A DNA stretch of 64,000 nucleotides from Planobispora rosea (GTDB lineage: Bacteria > Actinomycetota > Actinomycetes > Streptosporangiales > Streptosporangiaceae), in assembly GCF_014648175.1 (NCBI RefSeq), contig NZ_BMQP01000033.1, positions 1 to 64,000 of the forward strand. The letters run 5' to 3'. Both the position numbers and the translations under genes were made by a program. Positions 11,154 to 19,704 of the stretch are shown here, piece after piece. The notes under the pieces were generated by a model that saw only the letters and a program-made list of their open reading frames with translations, did no database searches and was not told the origin of the DNA. The number at the start of each line of letters is the position of its first letter. The stretch's first letter is position 1.

Positions 11154-13099
11154 GCTACCGCTATGGCGAGTACCGCGACGGGCCCGACCCGCTCGCCCCG
11201 CCGTACGACGTGCGTTCGGCACTCGACCGGATGGGCGACTCCATCCTGTCCGGGTCCAATCCCGGTCACGCCCTGCGCGACCTGCTCCGGCAGGGTCTGC
11301 CCGGCACGGACAACCGGCGCGGCCTCGACGAGCTGCTCCGCGACGTACGGCGCCGCCGCCGCGAGCTGCGTGAGCGCGGCCGGCTGGACGGGACCCTGGA
11401 GCGGGCCAGGGCCCTGCTGGACAAGGCGATCGGCCAGGAGCGGGCGGAGCTGTTCCCCGACCCCTCGGACGACGCCCGCCTCCGCGAGGCCCGGCTCGAT
11501 GCCGTACCGGACGACCCGGCCGGGGCGATCCAGGAGCTGAGCACCTACGAGTGGCGCTCGCAGGCCGCTCGGCGGACCTTCGACGAGCTGCGCGACCTGC
11601 TGCGCAGGGAGGTGCTGGACAGCCAGTTCCGCGGCATGCGGCAGGCGCTGGCCGACCCCGACCCGGCGGCCATGGAACGGGTCCGGCAGATGATGTCGGA
11701 TCTGAACGACATGCTCGACCGGGACGCCCGGGGTGAGCACACTCAAGATGATTTCGACCGCTTCATGTCGAAATATGAGGACATGTTCCCGGAGTCCCCG
11801 CGGAACCTGGAGGAGCTGGTCGACAGCCTCGCCCGCCGGGCCGCCGCGACCCAGCGCCTGCTGGCCTCGCTCACCCCGCAGCAGCGGGAGGAGCTCGCCG
11901 GCCTGATCAACCAGACGCTGGAGCAGACGGGGCTGGCCGAGCAGATGCGGCGGCTGGGCGAGTCCCTCCACGCCCGCCGCCCCGACCTGGCCTGGCACAC
12001 CCCCGAGCGCCTCACCGGTGATCAGCCGCTGGGCATGGGCGACGCGGTGACCGCGCTGGACGAGCTCGCCGACCTGACCCAGCTGGAGGCCGCGCTCCGC
12101 CAGGACTACCCGGGCGCCAGCATCGAGGACATCGACGAGGCGGCGGTACGGCGCGCGCTCGGCCGCTCCGCCGTCGACGACCTGAACGCGCTCAAGCAGA
12201 TCGAGCGCGAGCTGGAGCAGCAGGGTTACCTCCGCCGCCACCGCGGCAGGCTCGAACTGACCCCCAAGGCCGTCCGCCGCCTCGGTGAGACCGCTCTGCG
12301 CCGTGTCTTCTCCGCCCTCGACGCCGGCCGCCGCGGCGACCACGACCAGACGGACGCGGGCGCCGCCGGGGAGCTCACCGGTTCCACCCGCCCCTGGCGG
12401 TTCGGCGACGAGCAGCCCATCGACGTCGTCCGCACGGTCGTCAACGGCGTACGGCGCGGCGCGGGCCGGGGCGGCGCGGTGACCCTGTCGGTGGACGACT
12501 TCGAGGTGGCCGAGACCGAGCGGCGCACGGCCGCGGCGGTCTGCCTGCTGGTGGACCTGTCCTACTCGATGGCCCTGCGCGGCACCTGGGCGGCCGCCAA
12601 GCAGACCGCGATGGCGCTGCAGGCGCTGGTCAGCTCCAAGTTCCCGCAGGACTCGGTGCAGATCATCGGCTTCTCCAACTACGCCCGGGTCCTTGCGCCC
12701 GACGAGCTGGCCGGGCTGGAGTGGGACATGGTCCAGGGCACCAACCTGCACCACGCCCTGCTGATCGCGGGCCGCCACCTGGACCGCCACCCCGACTTCG
12801 AGCCGGTCGTGCTCGTGGTCACCGACGGCGAGCCCACCTCGCACCTGCGCCGCAACGGCTCCTACGCCTTCGAGTGGCCGCCCACCCCGGAGACCCTGGA
12901 GCTGACGCTCGCCGAGGTGGACAAGATGACCCGGCGCAGGGCGACGCTCAACGTGTTCATGCTCGCCGAGGACGAGCGGCTGAAGGAGTTCGTGGACGAG
13001 GTCGCCCGGCGCAACGGCGGCCGGGTCTTCTCCCCCAGCCCCGAGCGGCTCGGGGAGTATGTCGTCAGCGACTTCCTGCGCACCCGCCGCGCCCGCTGA
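11150..13099 (+). CDS. VWA domain protein, partner of AAA+ ATPase
   Basis: This 649-residue protein has a long helical, charged N-terminal part (to about residue 440) and a C-terminal von Willebrand A domain. The metal-ion site is complete: DLSYS near 468, the downstream Thr in GTNLHHAL, and TDGEPTSH. CoxE/YehP-like and ChlD-like proteins pair such domains with MoxR-type ATPases, as here. The start is ATG at 11150, preceded by GAGGAG. An earlier in-frame extension into the ATPase gene is rejected because it overlaps coding DNA. Confidence 0.9.
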   Translation: MSYRYGEYRDGPDPLAPPYDVRSALDRMGDSILSGSNPGHALRDLLRQGLPGTDNRRGLDELLRDVRRRRRELRERGRLDGTLERARALLDKAIGQERAELFPDPSDDARLREARLDAVPDDPAGAIQELSTYEWRSQAARRTFDELRDLLRREVLDSQFRGMRQALADPDPAAMERVRQMMSDLNDMLDRDARGEHTQDDFDRFMSKYEDMFPESPRNLEELVDSLARRAAATQRLLASLTPQQREELAGLINQTLEQTGLAEQMRRLGESLHARRPDLAWHTPERLTGDQPLGMGDAVTALDELADLTQLEAALRQDYPGASIEDIDEAAVRRALGRSAVDDLNALKQIERELEQQGYLRRHRGRLELTPKAVRRLGETALRRVFSALDAGRRGDHDQTDAGAAGELTGSTRPWRFGDEQPIDVVRTVVNGVRRGAGRGGAVTLSVDDFEVAETERRTAAAVCLLVDLSYSMALRGTWAAAKQTAMALQALVSSKFPQDSVQIIGFSNYARVLAPDELAGLEWDMVQGTNLHHALLIAGRHLDRHPDFEPVVLVVTDGEPTSHLRRNGSYAFEWPPTPETLELTLAEVDKMTRRRATLNVFMLAEDERLKEFVDEVARRNGGRVFSPSPERLGEYVVSDFLRTRRAR

Positions 13100-13103
13100 A
13101 AGC

Positions 13104-13143
13104 GCCGGCGGATCCCTTCCCAGGTCCGCCGGCCGCGCTTTTC
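13104..13143 (+). terminator. Terminator after VWA gene
   Basis: A 9-bp stem (GCCGGCGGA / TCCGCCGGC) is followed a few bases later by CGCGCTTTT, close to a standard intrinsic terminator. Confidence 0.7.
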
Positions 13144-13390
13144 GCCCCGCCATCCGCCCGGCGCCTCTCCCCACCTGTCCGGCCGGCTCCTCGCCGCGTG
13201 TCAGTGGCGGCGTCAGGCCGGTGACGGCCCGATATCAGCGCGACCGGCGACGGTGGATGCCATGGACGGTTCAGCGAAGACGCCCTTGGGCCGCGAAGGG
13301 GCTGCGAAGCGGTCCGCGCCGAGCTCACATCCGGCCCTCGTGCGTCGCTGACGGCTGTCCGTGAGCCCACGCCGAGACGGGGCTCACGAG

Positions 13391-13418
13391 ATCGAACACT
13401 GTGGATCGAACACTGTGG
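13391..13418 (+). repeat. Perfect 14-bp tandem duplication before serine hydrolase
   Basis: ATCGAACACTGTGG occurs twice head to tail, at 13391-13404 and 13405-13418, ending 12 bases before the ATG at 13431. The rest of the 331-bp gap (13100-13430) holds the VWA terminator and no gene that I can support. Confidence 0.9.
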
Positions 13419-13430
13419 GTGAGGACATTC

Positions 13431-14849
13431 ATGATGGGACGAGGCAACCACGGCTTCTCCGCAGCAGGGCTGCGCGGACTGCGCGAGGTGCTGACGCGGC
13501 ATGTCGGGTCCGGGCGGGTTCCGGGGCTGGTCGCCCTGATCGGCCGGAGCGGCGCGACGCACGCCGAAGCGTTCGGGACGGTGCGCCGTGACGGTGGCGC
13601 GCCGGAGCGCCGGCGCACCGTCTTCCGGCCGGTGGCGGTCACAGCGCTGGCGGCCGGGCTGCTGGCCGGGACGATCGCACCCGCGGCGGCCACGGCGGGT
13701 GCGGCCGCCGCGGACGGCAGCGCGGTCATGTCGGAGGACGCTGCCGGGCAGGATCGTCCGGAGCTGCAGAAGGCCGTCCAGGCGTTCATCGACGCCGGTT
13801 TCCTCGGTGTGCAGGTGCGCGTGCACGATGAGCGGGGCGAGCGGGGCGAGTGGACCGGCAGCACCGGGCGGCGCAAGCTGGGCGCGAGCGCGAAGCCGCC
13901 GACGAACGGGCATTTCTGGGTGGGCAGCGTCACCAAGACCTTCGTCGCGACCGTGGTGCTGCAGCTGGTGGCCGAGGGCGAGATCGGACTGGACGCCCCG
14001 GTGGCCGGTTACCTGCCCGAGTTCGGGCTGGACCGGCGGATCACGGTGCGGATGCTGCTGCAGCACACCAGCGGCCTGTTCAACTACACCGGCGACCTCG
14101 ACCCCGACGGGACGTGGGTGCCCGGTCTCCCCGCGACGGGAAAGGAGTGGCTGGACAACCGGTTCCGCTCCTACCGGCCGCAGGAGCTGGTGCGGTTCGC
14201 GCTGTCCAGGCCGGTGAAGTTCGCGCCGGGGGAGGACTGGAGCTACTCCAACACCAACTACACGCTGGCCAGGCTGCTGATCGAGAAGGTCACCGGTCAC
14301 TCGTTCGACGCGGAGCTGAAGCGGCGGATCATGGGACCGCTCGGGCTGAAGGGCACCGTGGTGCCGGGCGACCGGACACGGCTGCCCAGGCCGTACGCCC
14401 ACGGCTACTTCCGCCACCAGGACGCCGGCCAGTGGAAGGTGACCGACGTCTCCCGCCAGAACCCCTCCCTGCTGGCGGGCGCCGGTGACATGATCTCGAC
14501 CACCAGGGATCTCCAGACGTTCTTCTCCGCGCTGAACGGCGGCAAGCTCCTGCCGGACGAACTGCTGGCCGAGATGCGCGAGCCGCACCCGAAGAGCGAC
14601 CCCCTCTACGGCCGCTACGGCCTGGGGATGTTCGTCAAGGACCTGGGTCCGGCCTGCGGCACCGTGCTCAACCACAACGGCAGCCCTCCGGCGGGCTACG
14701 CGGCGCTGATGTACAGCTCGCCCGACGGCAGCAGGACCCTGACCGCCTCGCTGACGGTCGGCGACGCCGCATTCGACCTCGCCGCTTATCCGAAGCTGCT
14801 GGACGGGCTCGTCAAGGCGGCGTTCTGCGACGGGCAGACCGCAAGCTGA
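13431..14849 (+). CDS. Serine hydrolase (class C beta-lactamase / DD-peptidase fold) with chimeric N terminus
   Basis: The 472-residue frame encodes a full beta-lactamase-like domain: SVTK near 165, YSN near 271 and HNG near 415. It is probably a secreted D-Ala-D-Ala peptidase or esterase. Residues 8-60 (GLREVLTRHVGSGRVPGLVA and following, to RRRTVFR) match the opening of a different, cytoplasmic member of the same superfamily. A second N terminus, typical of a signal peptide (PVAVTALAAGLLAGTIAPAA), follows directly. Either the frame is an in-frame fusion, or the true start is GTG at 13581, giving a normal signal peptide, and the upstream part is a gene remnant. ATG 13431 has a GAGG ribosome site. 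Confidence 0.85.
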   Translation: MMGRGNHGFSAAGLRGLREVLTRHVGSGRVPGLVALIGRSGATHAEAFGTVRRDGGAPERRRTVFRPVAVTALAAGLLAGTIAPAAATAGAAAADGSAVMSEDAAGQDRPELQKAVQAFIDAGFLGVQVRVHDERGERGEWTGSTGRRKLGASAKPPTNGHFWVGSVTKTFVATVVLQLVAEGEIGLDAPVAGYLPEFGLDRRITVRMLLQHTSGLFNYTGDLDPDGTWVPGLPATGKEWLDNRFRSYRPQELVRFALSRPVKFAPGEDWSYSNTNYTLARLLIEKVTGHSFDAELKRRIMGPLGLKGTVVPGDRTRLPRPYAHGYFRHQDAGQWKVTDVSRQNPSLLAGAGDMISTTRDLQTFFSALNGGKLLPDELLAEMREPHPKSDPLYGRYGLGMFVKDLGPACGTVLNHNGSPPAGYAALMYSSPDGSRTLTASLTVGDAAFDLAAYPKLLDGLVKAAFCDGQTAS

Positions 14850-14856
14850 CCAGGCC

Positions 14857-14882
14857 GCGCCGACGGCGGCGGCCGTCGGCGC
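14857..14882. terminator. Hairpin between convergent genes
   Basis: A perfect 11-bp stem (GCGCCGACGGC / GCCGTCGGCGC) with a 4-base loop lies just after the serine hydrolase stop, facing the convergent DUF6292-like gene. Confidence 0.7.
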
Positions 14883-14996
14883 GATGCCGGTGACAGCCCC
14901 GACGCGCGCCACGACATGGCCACCGTCCGGCCGCCAGGCCCGGCGAGCACCCCGAACTTCGCTTCGGGACTCACTCGTCTCGACCGGGCACGGGGG

Positions 14997-15413
14997 TCAG
15001 GCGGGGGCCGTGTAGCCGTTGAGCGCGAGGTCGAAGCCGTCACGGTAGTGCCGGTAGGAGCGGTAGCAGGGCCGCCAGGCCGTGCTGTTGCCGACCCCGG
15101 CCCTGGCCTCGGCGACGGCCGCCGGGACCCGCTCGGGGCGGAGCAGCAGGCCGCCGCCGAGATAGCGGGACCCGGCCAGGACGGTGCAGGCATCCGGGCC
15201 TCCGGAGACGAACCGCCCCCAGCGCCAGCCGCTCTCCTCATCCCACACCAGCGCTTCCCCGCCGGTCAGGCGGATGGTGCCGGCCCGCGGATCGCATGGG
15301 CCGTCCCACCAGGTCTCGGCCTCGGCGCCCAGTGCCTCCGCGACCCGGCGCAGGTAGAAAGCGGGCTGGTGCCGCCATTCGGCGGTGTACGGCTCGATGT
15401 GCTTCACGGCCAT
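14997..15413 (-). CDS. DUF6292-like hypothetical protein
   Basis: This 138-residue soluble protein has no signal or membrane segment. It begins with a helix (QPAFYLRRVAEALG), continues with WWDGPCDPRAGTIRLTGGEALVWDEESGW, and ends with strands and a Tyr-rich segment (RSYRHYRDGFDLAL). It resembles actinomycete DUF6292-type proteins of unknown function; that assignment is from memory of the pattern. The start at 15413 is chosen because AAAGGAG lies 9 bases upstream. A longer frame to 15452 has no such site. Confidence 0.7.
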   Translation of the reverse strand: MAVKHIEPYTAEWRHQPAFYLRRVAEALGAEAETWWDGPCDPRAGTIRLTGGEALVWDEESGWRWGRFVSGGPDACTVLAGSRYLGGGLLLRPERVPAAVAEARAGVGNSTAWRPCYRSYRHYRDGFDLALNGYTAPA

Positions 15414-15603
15414 AGCGGGCACTCCTTTGTGCCTCATGAACGGTGTCTTCAACGATCTCTCATCCGGTACCCGCCCGGCACGGCCTCGGTCGCGGTCGGC
15501 GACGGCCCCGGCACGGGGAGACGGGCACCTCCGTGATCCTACTCACACCTCCGCACTGCTCTGAGCAGAACGGACAAGGTACCGGCAAAGCGGCCGAATC
15601 CAT

Positions 15604-15635
15604 TTGTCACCCGAAACGTAATCCTCCGGTGACAA
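15604..15635. promoter_or_regulatory. Inverted repeat (possible operator)
   Basis: TTGTCACC (15604-15611) and GGTGACAA (15628-15635) form a perfect 8-bp dyad with a 16-base spacer. It lies about 70 bases before a small membrane-protein gene, in the 294-bp divergent gap 15414-15707. It looks like an operator, but no regulator is assigned. Confidence 0.45.
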
Positions 15636-15707
15636 CGAATTCCCCGTTTCTCCCGTCCTTGTTATCGAGGACGTTTTTCCGCCGACCGCCCGGAGGGAGG
15701 GAGTTAG

Positions 15708-15836
15708 ATGATCGCGATTATTCTCATCATGCTGATGGTCGTCGCCGTCGTGGGATTCGAGCTGATCATGGGTTCGCGCCCGCACGCCCGGCAGGACACT
15801 CCCGACCGTGAGGGAGAAAGGTCCAGCCTGTCTTGA
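15708..15836 (+). CDS. 42-residue single-pass membrane protein
   Basis: The frame opens with a hydrophobic helix (IAIILIMLMVVAVVGFELI) and ends with a short charged tail. The ribosome site is strong (GGAGGGAGGGAG, starting 16 bases before the ATG). Size and pattern fit a small bitopic membrane protein. No homologue is recognised. A similar tiny protein lies at 18175-18390, and another single-pass protein follows immediately at 15889. Confidence 0.6.
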   Translation: MIAIILIMLMVVAVVGFELIMGSRPHARQDTPDREGERSSLS

Positions 15837-15888
15837 AATACGGGGATATCCGGGAAAGGCTGGTCTCCAGCCTTCCCCGGAGGGGCAC

Positions 15889-16194
15889 ATGTGGATCGCG
15901 GCTTCAATAGTGGCCGGCGTCGTGCTCGTCATTTTCGTCGCCGTTCTCACCCTCGTCGTGATCAGCATCCACGTCGAGGACAACCGCTCCTCGATCACCG
16001 GCCGGGCCCCCGGGGCCACGACGGCGGGAGCCCGCCGCCTCCTCGGCGTGAAGGTCGACCACAGCCTCTGCATGGCGAGACCCAGGGACGCGTGCCCGCT
16101 CTGCAGGCGTCTCCTCCTGAAAGAGGGGATGGACGACACTCCCGGCCGGCCCGGGTCCGCCAAGCCGTACCCGGATGAGATCACCGGAAGCTAG
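15889..16194 (+). CDS. Hypothetical single-pass membrane protein with cysteine tail
   Basis: This 101-residue protein has one N-terminal helix (MWIAASIVAGVVLVIFVAVL and onward), then a basic cytoplasmic-type tail with three cysteines, the last two as CPLC. The ATG at 15889 is preceded by GGAGGGG. It is probably cotranscribed with the 42-residue protein upstream and the membrane protein that begins 10 bases downstream. I do not recognise the family. Confidence 0.6.
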   Translation: MWIAASIVAGVVLVIFVAVLTLVVISIHVEDNRSSITGRAPGATTAGARRLLGVKVDHSLCMARPRDACPLCRRLLLKEGMDDTPGRPGSAKPYPDEITGS

Positions 16195-16204
16195 TGTCTG
16201 GCGC

Positions 16205-16639
16205 ATGAACGCCCTGCTGCTCTGGCTGCACATCGGTTTCGCGATCTTCGCCCTGGGGCCGGTCACCGCCGCGACCGTCTCCACACCACGGTTCATCCGT
16301 GCCCGCAACGTCGACGTCCTGCGCTATCTGAACAGGACGACACGCGCCTACGCCATCGCCTCCGTCGGCGTCTTCCTGTTCGGCGCGCTGCTCGGCCGGG
16401 AGTTCCTCGGCAGGCCGTACCTGTCGGTCTCCATGACGCTGTTCATCGTCGCCGCCGTGCTCCTGTTCATCGTGGAGCGGGACCAGCGGACCGCCATCCG
16501 GGTCCTCGGCGACGAGAACCCGGACGACGACGCCAAGGCGCAGACCGCCCGGATCGCCATGCTCTCCGGGCTGGTCTCGGTGATCTGGCTGGTCATCCTC
16601 GTGCTGATGGTCTGGGGCGACCCCAGCCCCACTCCCTGA
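16205..16639 (+). CDS. Four-helix membrane protein (DUF2269-like)
   Basis: This 144-residue protein has four predicted helices: LLLWLHIGFAIFALGPVTAA, YAIASVGVFLFGALL, VSMTLFIVAAVLLFIV and ISLVS-like ending LVSVIWLVILVLMVW. The LHIGFAIFALGPV opening and the TPRFIR turn fit DUF2269-type integral membrane proteins of unknown function. It is likely the last gene of a three-gene operon of small membrane proteins. Its 3' end is followed at once by the 120-bp repeat array. Confidence 0.7.
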   Translation: MNALLLWLHIGFAIFALGPVTAATVSTPRFIRARNVDVLRYLNRTTRAYAIASVGVFLFGALLGREFLGRPYLSVSMTLFIVAAVLLFIVERDQRTAIRVLGDENPDDDAKAQTARIAMLSGLVSVIWLVILVLMVWGDPSPTP

Positions 16640-16640
16640 C

Positions 16641-16898
16641 CGCGGTGCGGAGCATCGCCCAGGACCCGCGAGGAGGCGCCGGTGCACTGGACCGAGGAGG
16701 ACGTCGGAGCGCAGCGACGTGAGTCCGACGAGGGAAGGCACCGGTTACCAGCCCCCGAGCCGCGGTGCGGAGCATCGCCCAGGACCCGCGAGGGGGCGCC
16801 GGTGCACTGGACCGAGGAGGACGTCGGAGCGCAGCGACGTGAGTCCGACGAGGGAAGGCACCGGTTACCAGCCCCCGAGCCGCGGTGCGGAGCATCGC
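16641..16898 (+). repeat. 120-bp tandem repeat (two copies plus partial third), family copies A
   Basis: Identical units start at 16641 and 16761, and a third begins at 16881 and runs into the metB stop region. The copies differ at one base in the AGGAGG/AGGGGG block. Each unit has a short terminal hairpin (GCGGTGC..GCATCGC) and a central dyad (ACGTCG / CGACGT, at 16701-16720 in copy one). Related elements lie at 19669-19816 and 23910-24025. Confidence 0.92.
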
Positions 16899-18038
16899 CT
16901 AGGACAGCGCCTGGGTGAGGTCGGCCAGGAGGTCGTCGACGGTCTCGATGCCGACCGAGAGACGGACCAGGTCGCCGGGGACCTCCAGCGGAGAACCCGC
17001 CGCGGAGGCGTGGGTCATCCGGCCGGGGTGCTCGATCAGCGACTCCACTCCGCCGAGCGACTCGCCCAGGGTGAACAGCTTGGCCCGGTTGCAGATCTCC
17101 ACCGCCTCGGCCTCGCCCCCGGCGACCCGGAAGGAGACCATGCCGCCGAAACGCCGCATCTGCTTGGCCGCCACCTCGTGACCGGGGTGCTCGGGCATGC
17201 CCGGATAGAGCACCGAGATCACCTTGGGGTGGGCGAGCAGGAGGTCGACCACCCGCTCGGCGTTGTCGCAGTGGCGCTCCATCCGCACCGCGAGCGTCTT
17301 CAGGCCGCGCAGCGTCAGCCAGGCGTCGAACGGGCCGGCCACCGCGCCCATCGCGTTCTGGTGGTAGGCGAGCTGCTCGCCCAGCTCGGGATCCCGGGCG
17401 ACGAGCGCGCCGCCGACCACGTCGGAGTGGCCGCCGACGTACTTCGTGGTGGAGTGGACCACGATGTCGGCGCCCAGCGCCAGCGGCTGCTGCAGGTACG
17501 GCGAGGCGAAGGTGTTGTCCACCACCAGCAGCGCGCCGCAGTCGTGGGCGAGCTCGGCCAGGGCCGCGATGTCGGAGATGCCGAGCAGCGGGTTGGTGGG
17601 CGTCTCCACCCAAATGATCTTCGTCTTCGGCGTGATGGCGGCGCCCACCGCGTTCATGTTGTCCAGCGCCACGGGGTCGTAGTGCAGTCCCCACCGCTCG
17701 TGCACCTTGGCGAAGAGCCGGTAGGTGCCGCCGTAGGCGTCATTCGGGATGATCACATGGTCACCCGGCTTGCAGACCGTGCGCAGCAGCGTGTCCTCGG
17801 CCGCCAGACCCGAGGCGAAGGCCAGGCCGCGGGCGCCGCCCTCGACGGCCGCCATGGCCTCCTCCAGGGCGGTCCTGGTCGGGTTGGCCGACCGGCTGTA
17901 CTCGTATCCGGAGCGCAGCCCGCCGACGCCGTCCTGCTTGTAGGTGGACACCGCGTAGATCGGCGGCACGACGGCCCCGGTCTGGGGGTCGGCCTCTTGA
18001 CCGGCGTGGATGGCCAGAGTCTCGAATCCTTCACTCAT
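16899..18038 (-). CDS. metB: Cystathionine gamma-synthase / lyase (PLP)
   Basis: This 379-residue enzyme belongs to the Cys/Met metabolism PLP family, which joins O-acyl-homoserine to cysteine or runs the lyase reaction of reverse transsulfuration. The Schiff-base Lys lies in STTKYVGGHSDVVGG. Other landmarks are YSRSANPTRTALEE, the phosphate-binding SGLAAED, and the C-terminal SLGGVESLIEHP. The start is ATG at 18038. The cystathionine beta-synthase gene lies about 1.8 kb further on the same strand, which favours a role in homocysteine-to-cysteine conversion. Its TAG stop lies inside the end of the 120-bp repeat, so the repeat abuts the gene. Synthase and lyase cannot be separated by eye. Confidence 0.93.
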   Translation of the reverse strand: MSEGFETLAIHAGQEADPQTGAVVPPIYAVSTYKQDGVGGLRSGYEYSRSANPTRTALEEAMAAVEGGARGLAFASGLAAEDTLLRTVCKPGDHVIIPNDAYGGTYRLFAKVHERWGLHYDPVALDNMNAVGAAITPKTKIIWVETPTNPLLGISDIAALAELAHDCGALLVVDNTFASPYLQQPLALGADIVVHSTTKYVGGHSDVVGGALVARDPELGEQLAYHQNAMGAVAGPFDAWLTLRGLKTLAVRMERHCDNAERVVDLLLAHPKVISVLYPGMPEHPGHEVAAKQMRRFGGMVSFRVAGGEAEAVEICNRAKLFTLGESLGGVESLIEHPGRMTHASAAGSPLEVPGDLVRLSVGIETVDDLLADLTQALS

Positions 18039-18082
18039 ACGGCCCACGCTACTCCGCTCCCGGACCCGAACGGTGTACAGAG

Positions 18083-18143
18083 CCCGGGCCGGGTACCGGT
18101 CCCGGGAGGTGTGCCAGCCCCGGGCCGGGTACCGGTCCCGGGA
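18083..18143. repeat. 36-bp period direct repeat upstream of metB
   Basis: A 25-bp block beginning CCCGGGCCGGGTACCGG starts at 18083 and again at 18119, and a third partial copy (ACCGGGCCGGG) follows. Each block contains palindromic CCGGGTACCGG and CCCGGG. The repeats lie between metB (start 18038) and a small membrane-protein gene, where the metB promoter should be. Confidence 0.85.
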
Positions 18144-18174
18144 CGTGCACCGGGCCGGGCGCGGTATGGAAGGA

Positions 18175-18390
18175 CTACGCGGCCCGGGACTCCCGGCCGT
18201 CCACCTGGCGCCGCCGGAGTGAGACCACCTCGGCGTCTTCGCCGGTGATACGCGGTGCCCTGATGTGACGGCCGCTGCCACCCTCGGCAGGCTCCCCGTT
18301 GATCCGAGAGAGCAGGACAGGGTCGGCGAGCGTCAGCGACGCCACGACGACGAGCCCGATGGCCAGCAGCACGATCCCGATGACGGTCAT
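18175..18390 (-). CDS. 71-residue single-pass membrane protein
   Basis: The protein opens with one hydrophobic helix (VIGIVLLAIGLVVVASLTL), followed by a polar, Arg-rich tail. A strong ribosome site (GGGGGAAGAGGAA) precedes the ATG at 18390. Codon bias is typical of the genome. It is divergent from the histidine kinase gene and upstream of metB on the same strand. The family is not recognised. Confidence 0.6.
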   Translation of the reverse strand: MTVIGIVLLAIGLVVVASLTLADPVLLSRINGEPAEGGSGRHIRAPRITGEDAEVVSLRRRQVDGRESRAA

Positions 18391-18528
18391 TTCCTCTTCC
18401 CCCTTCGACGTCTCAAGCATCCGTCGCGGGGGTTCGCCGCACCTCCGCTGAAGGACCGGTTCGCCGGGGCGGGGCTCGGTCAAACGGCCGATATGTCCCA
18501 TCGTCCACCGGGATTAGGCTCGGGTGCC

Positions 18529-19704
18529 GTGGGGGAGAACAACCGGCTTGTCTACTGGATCCAGCGGCTCAGCGAGATCGCGCTGCTGTGCTGGCTCGGG
18601 CTGCTGCTCCTGTTCGACATCGCGATCGCGGCGACGGGGCCGTACGGGCTCCAGTTCCTCTCCCCCATCTGCGGCGCCTACGGGATCTACGCGGTGTGGC
18701 GGCGGCAGCGGAGCCGGGTGCGGCCCTTCGTGATCCTGCTGGTGCTGTCGTTCACCGCCACCCTCGTCATGGGGATCGTCAAGGAGGGCGGCATCCCCGG
18801 GCTCGCCGAGACGGGATCGCTGCTCATCCTCACCATCGGCGGACTGCGCTGGATCGAGCCGATCAGGAACGCCGTGGTGTTCGCGCTGGCCTCGATGATG
18901 GTGCTGGAGGTGTCGGCGGGCCGGACCGGACAGGACGACGCCTCCCTGGCCGGGGGCTTCCTGCTGTTCGTCGGCTGGTCCGTCGCGGCGGGCGTCGGCG
19001 CCTACCTGCGCTTCCAGCTGGAGCGCCGCAAGGAGGCCGTGCACTCCGTACGACGGGCCGAACGCCTGGAGCTCGCCAGGGAGCTGCACGACCTGGTCGC
19101 CCACCACATCACCGGGATCGTCGTGCAGGCCCAGGCCGCCCGGGTCGTCGCCGAGCAGAAGCCCGACGCCGTCCTGCCCGCGCTCGACGCCATCGCCGGG
19201 GCCGGGGCGGACGCGCTGACCTCGATGCGCCGCCTGGTCAGCGTCCTGCGCGCGGAGGACGAGGCCGCCCGCTCCCCCGGCACCCGCCTGACGGACATGC
19301 GCGCGCTCGTGGAACGGTTCTCGGCCGGCGGCCCGAAGGTGGCCTTCGAGATCGGCCAGGGCATCGCCGACGACACCCTGGCCCCCGAGGTGATGACCAC
19401 CCTCCACCGGGTTCTGCAGGAGTCCCTGACGAACGTGCGCCGCCACGCCCCCGGCACCGCCTGGGTGGAGGCCGACCTGCGGCTGGCGGGACCGTGCGTA
19501 CGGCTAGGCGTGCGCAACTACGGCTCGGCCGCCGACTCCAGGATCTCCGGCCTCGGCGGCGGCTTCGGCCTGGTCGGCATGGCCGAGCGCGTCGAAGCGC
19601 TCGGCGGCCGTCTCTACGCCGGGTTCACCCCGCAGGGCGCCTGGGAGGTCCTCGCCGAACTGCCTGCCCATGGCGACGCTGACGCGTCGCGGCTCGGGGG
19701 CTGA
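18529..19704 (+). CDS. Orphan sensor histidine kinase (HisKA_3 / NarL-type)
   Basis: This 391-residue kinase has about six N-terminal helices (to about residue 165). The dimerisation domain carries the phospho-acceptor His in ELHDLVAHHITGIVV, and the HATPase_c domain has LTNVRRHAP and GGGFGLVGMAERV. No response regulator is adjacent, so it is an orphan. GTG 18529 lies just after TAGGCT (18515-18520), which would fit a leaderless start; ATG 18493 is the alternative. The last dozen codons (HGDADASRLGG and stop) lie inside a copy of the 120-bp repeat, so the repeat now supplies the C terminus. Confidence 0.9.
   Translation: MGENNRLVYWIQRLSEIALLCWLGLLLLFDIAIAATGPYGLQFLSPICGAYGIYAVWRRQRSRVRPFVILLVLSFTATLVMGIVKEGGIPGLAETGSLLILTIGGLRWIEPIRNAVVFALASMMVLEVSAGRTGQDDASLAGGFLLFVGWSVAAGVGAYLRFQLERRKEAVHSVRRAERLELARELHDLVAHHITGIVVQAQAARVVAEQKPDAVLPALDAIAGAGADALTSMRRLVSVLRAEDEAARSPGTRLTDMRALVERFSAGGPKVAFEIGQGIADDTLAPEVMTTLHRVLQESLTNVRRHAPGTAWVEADLRLAGPCVRLGVRNYGSAADSRISGLGGGFGLVGMAERVEALGGRLYAGFTPQGAWEVLAELPAHGDADASRLGG

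Noticed and set aside
18529-19704. Two-component pair with a neighbouring response regulator
   Set aside because: No receiver-domain gene lies nearby on either strand, so the kinase is listed as an orphan.
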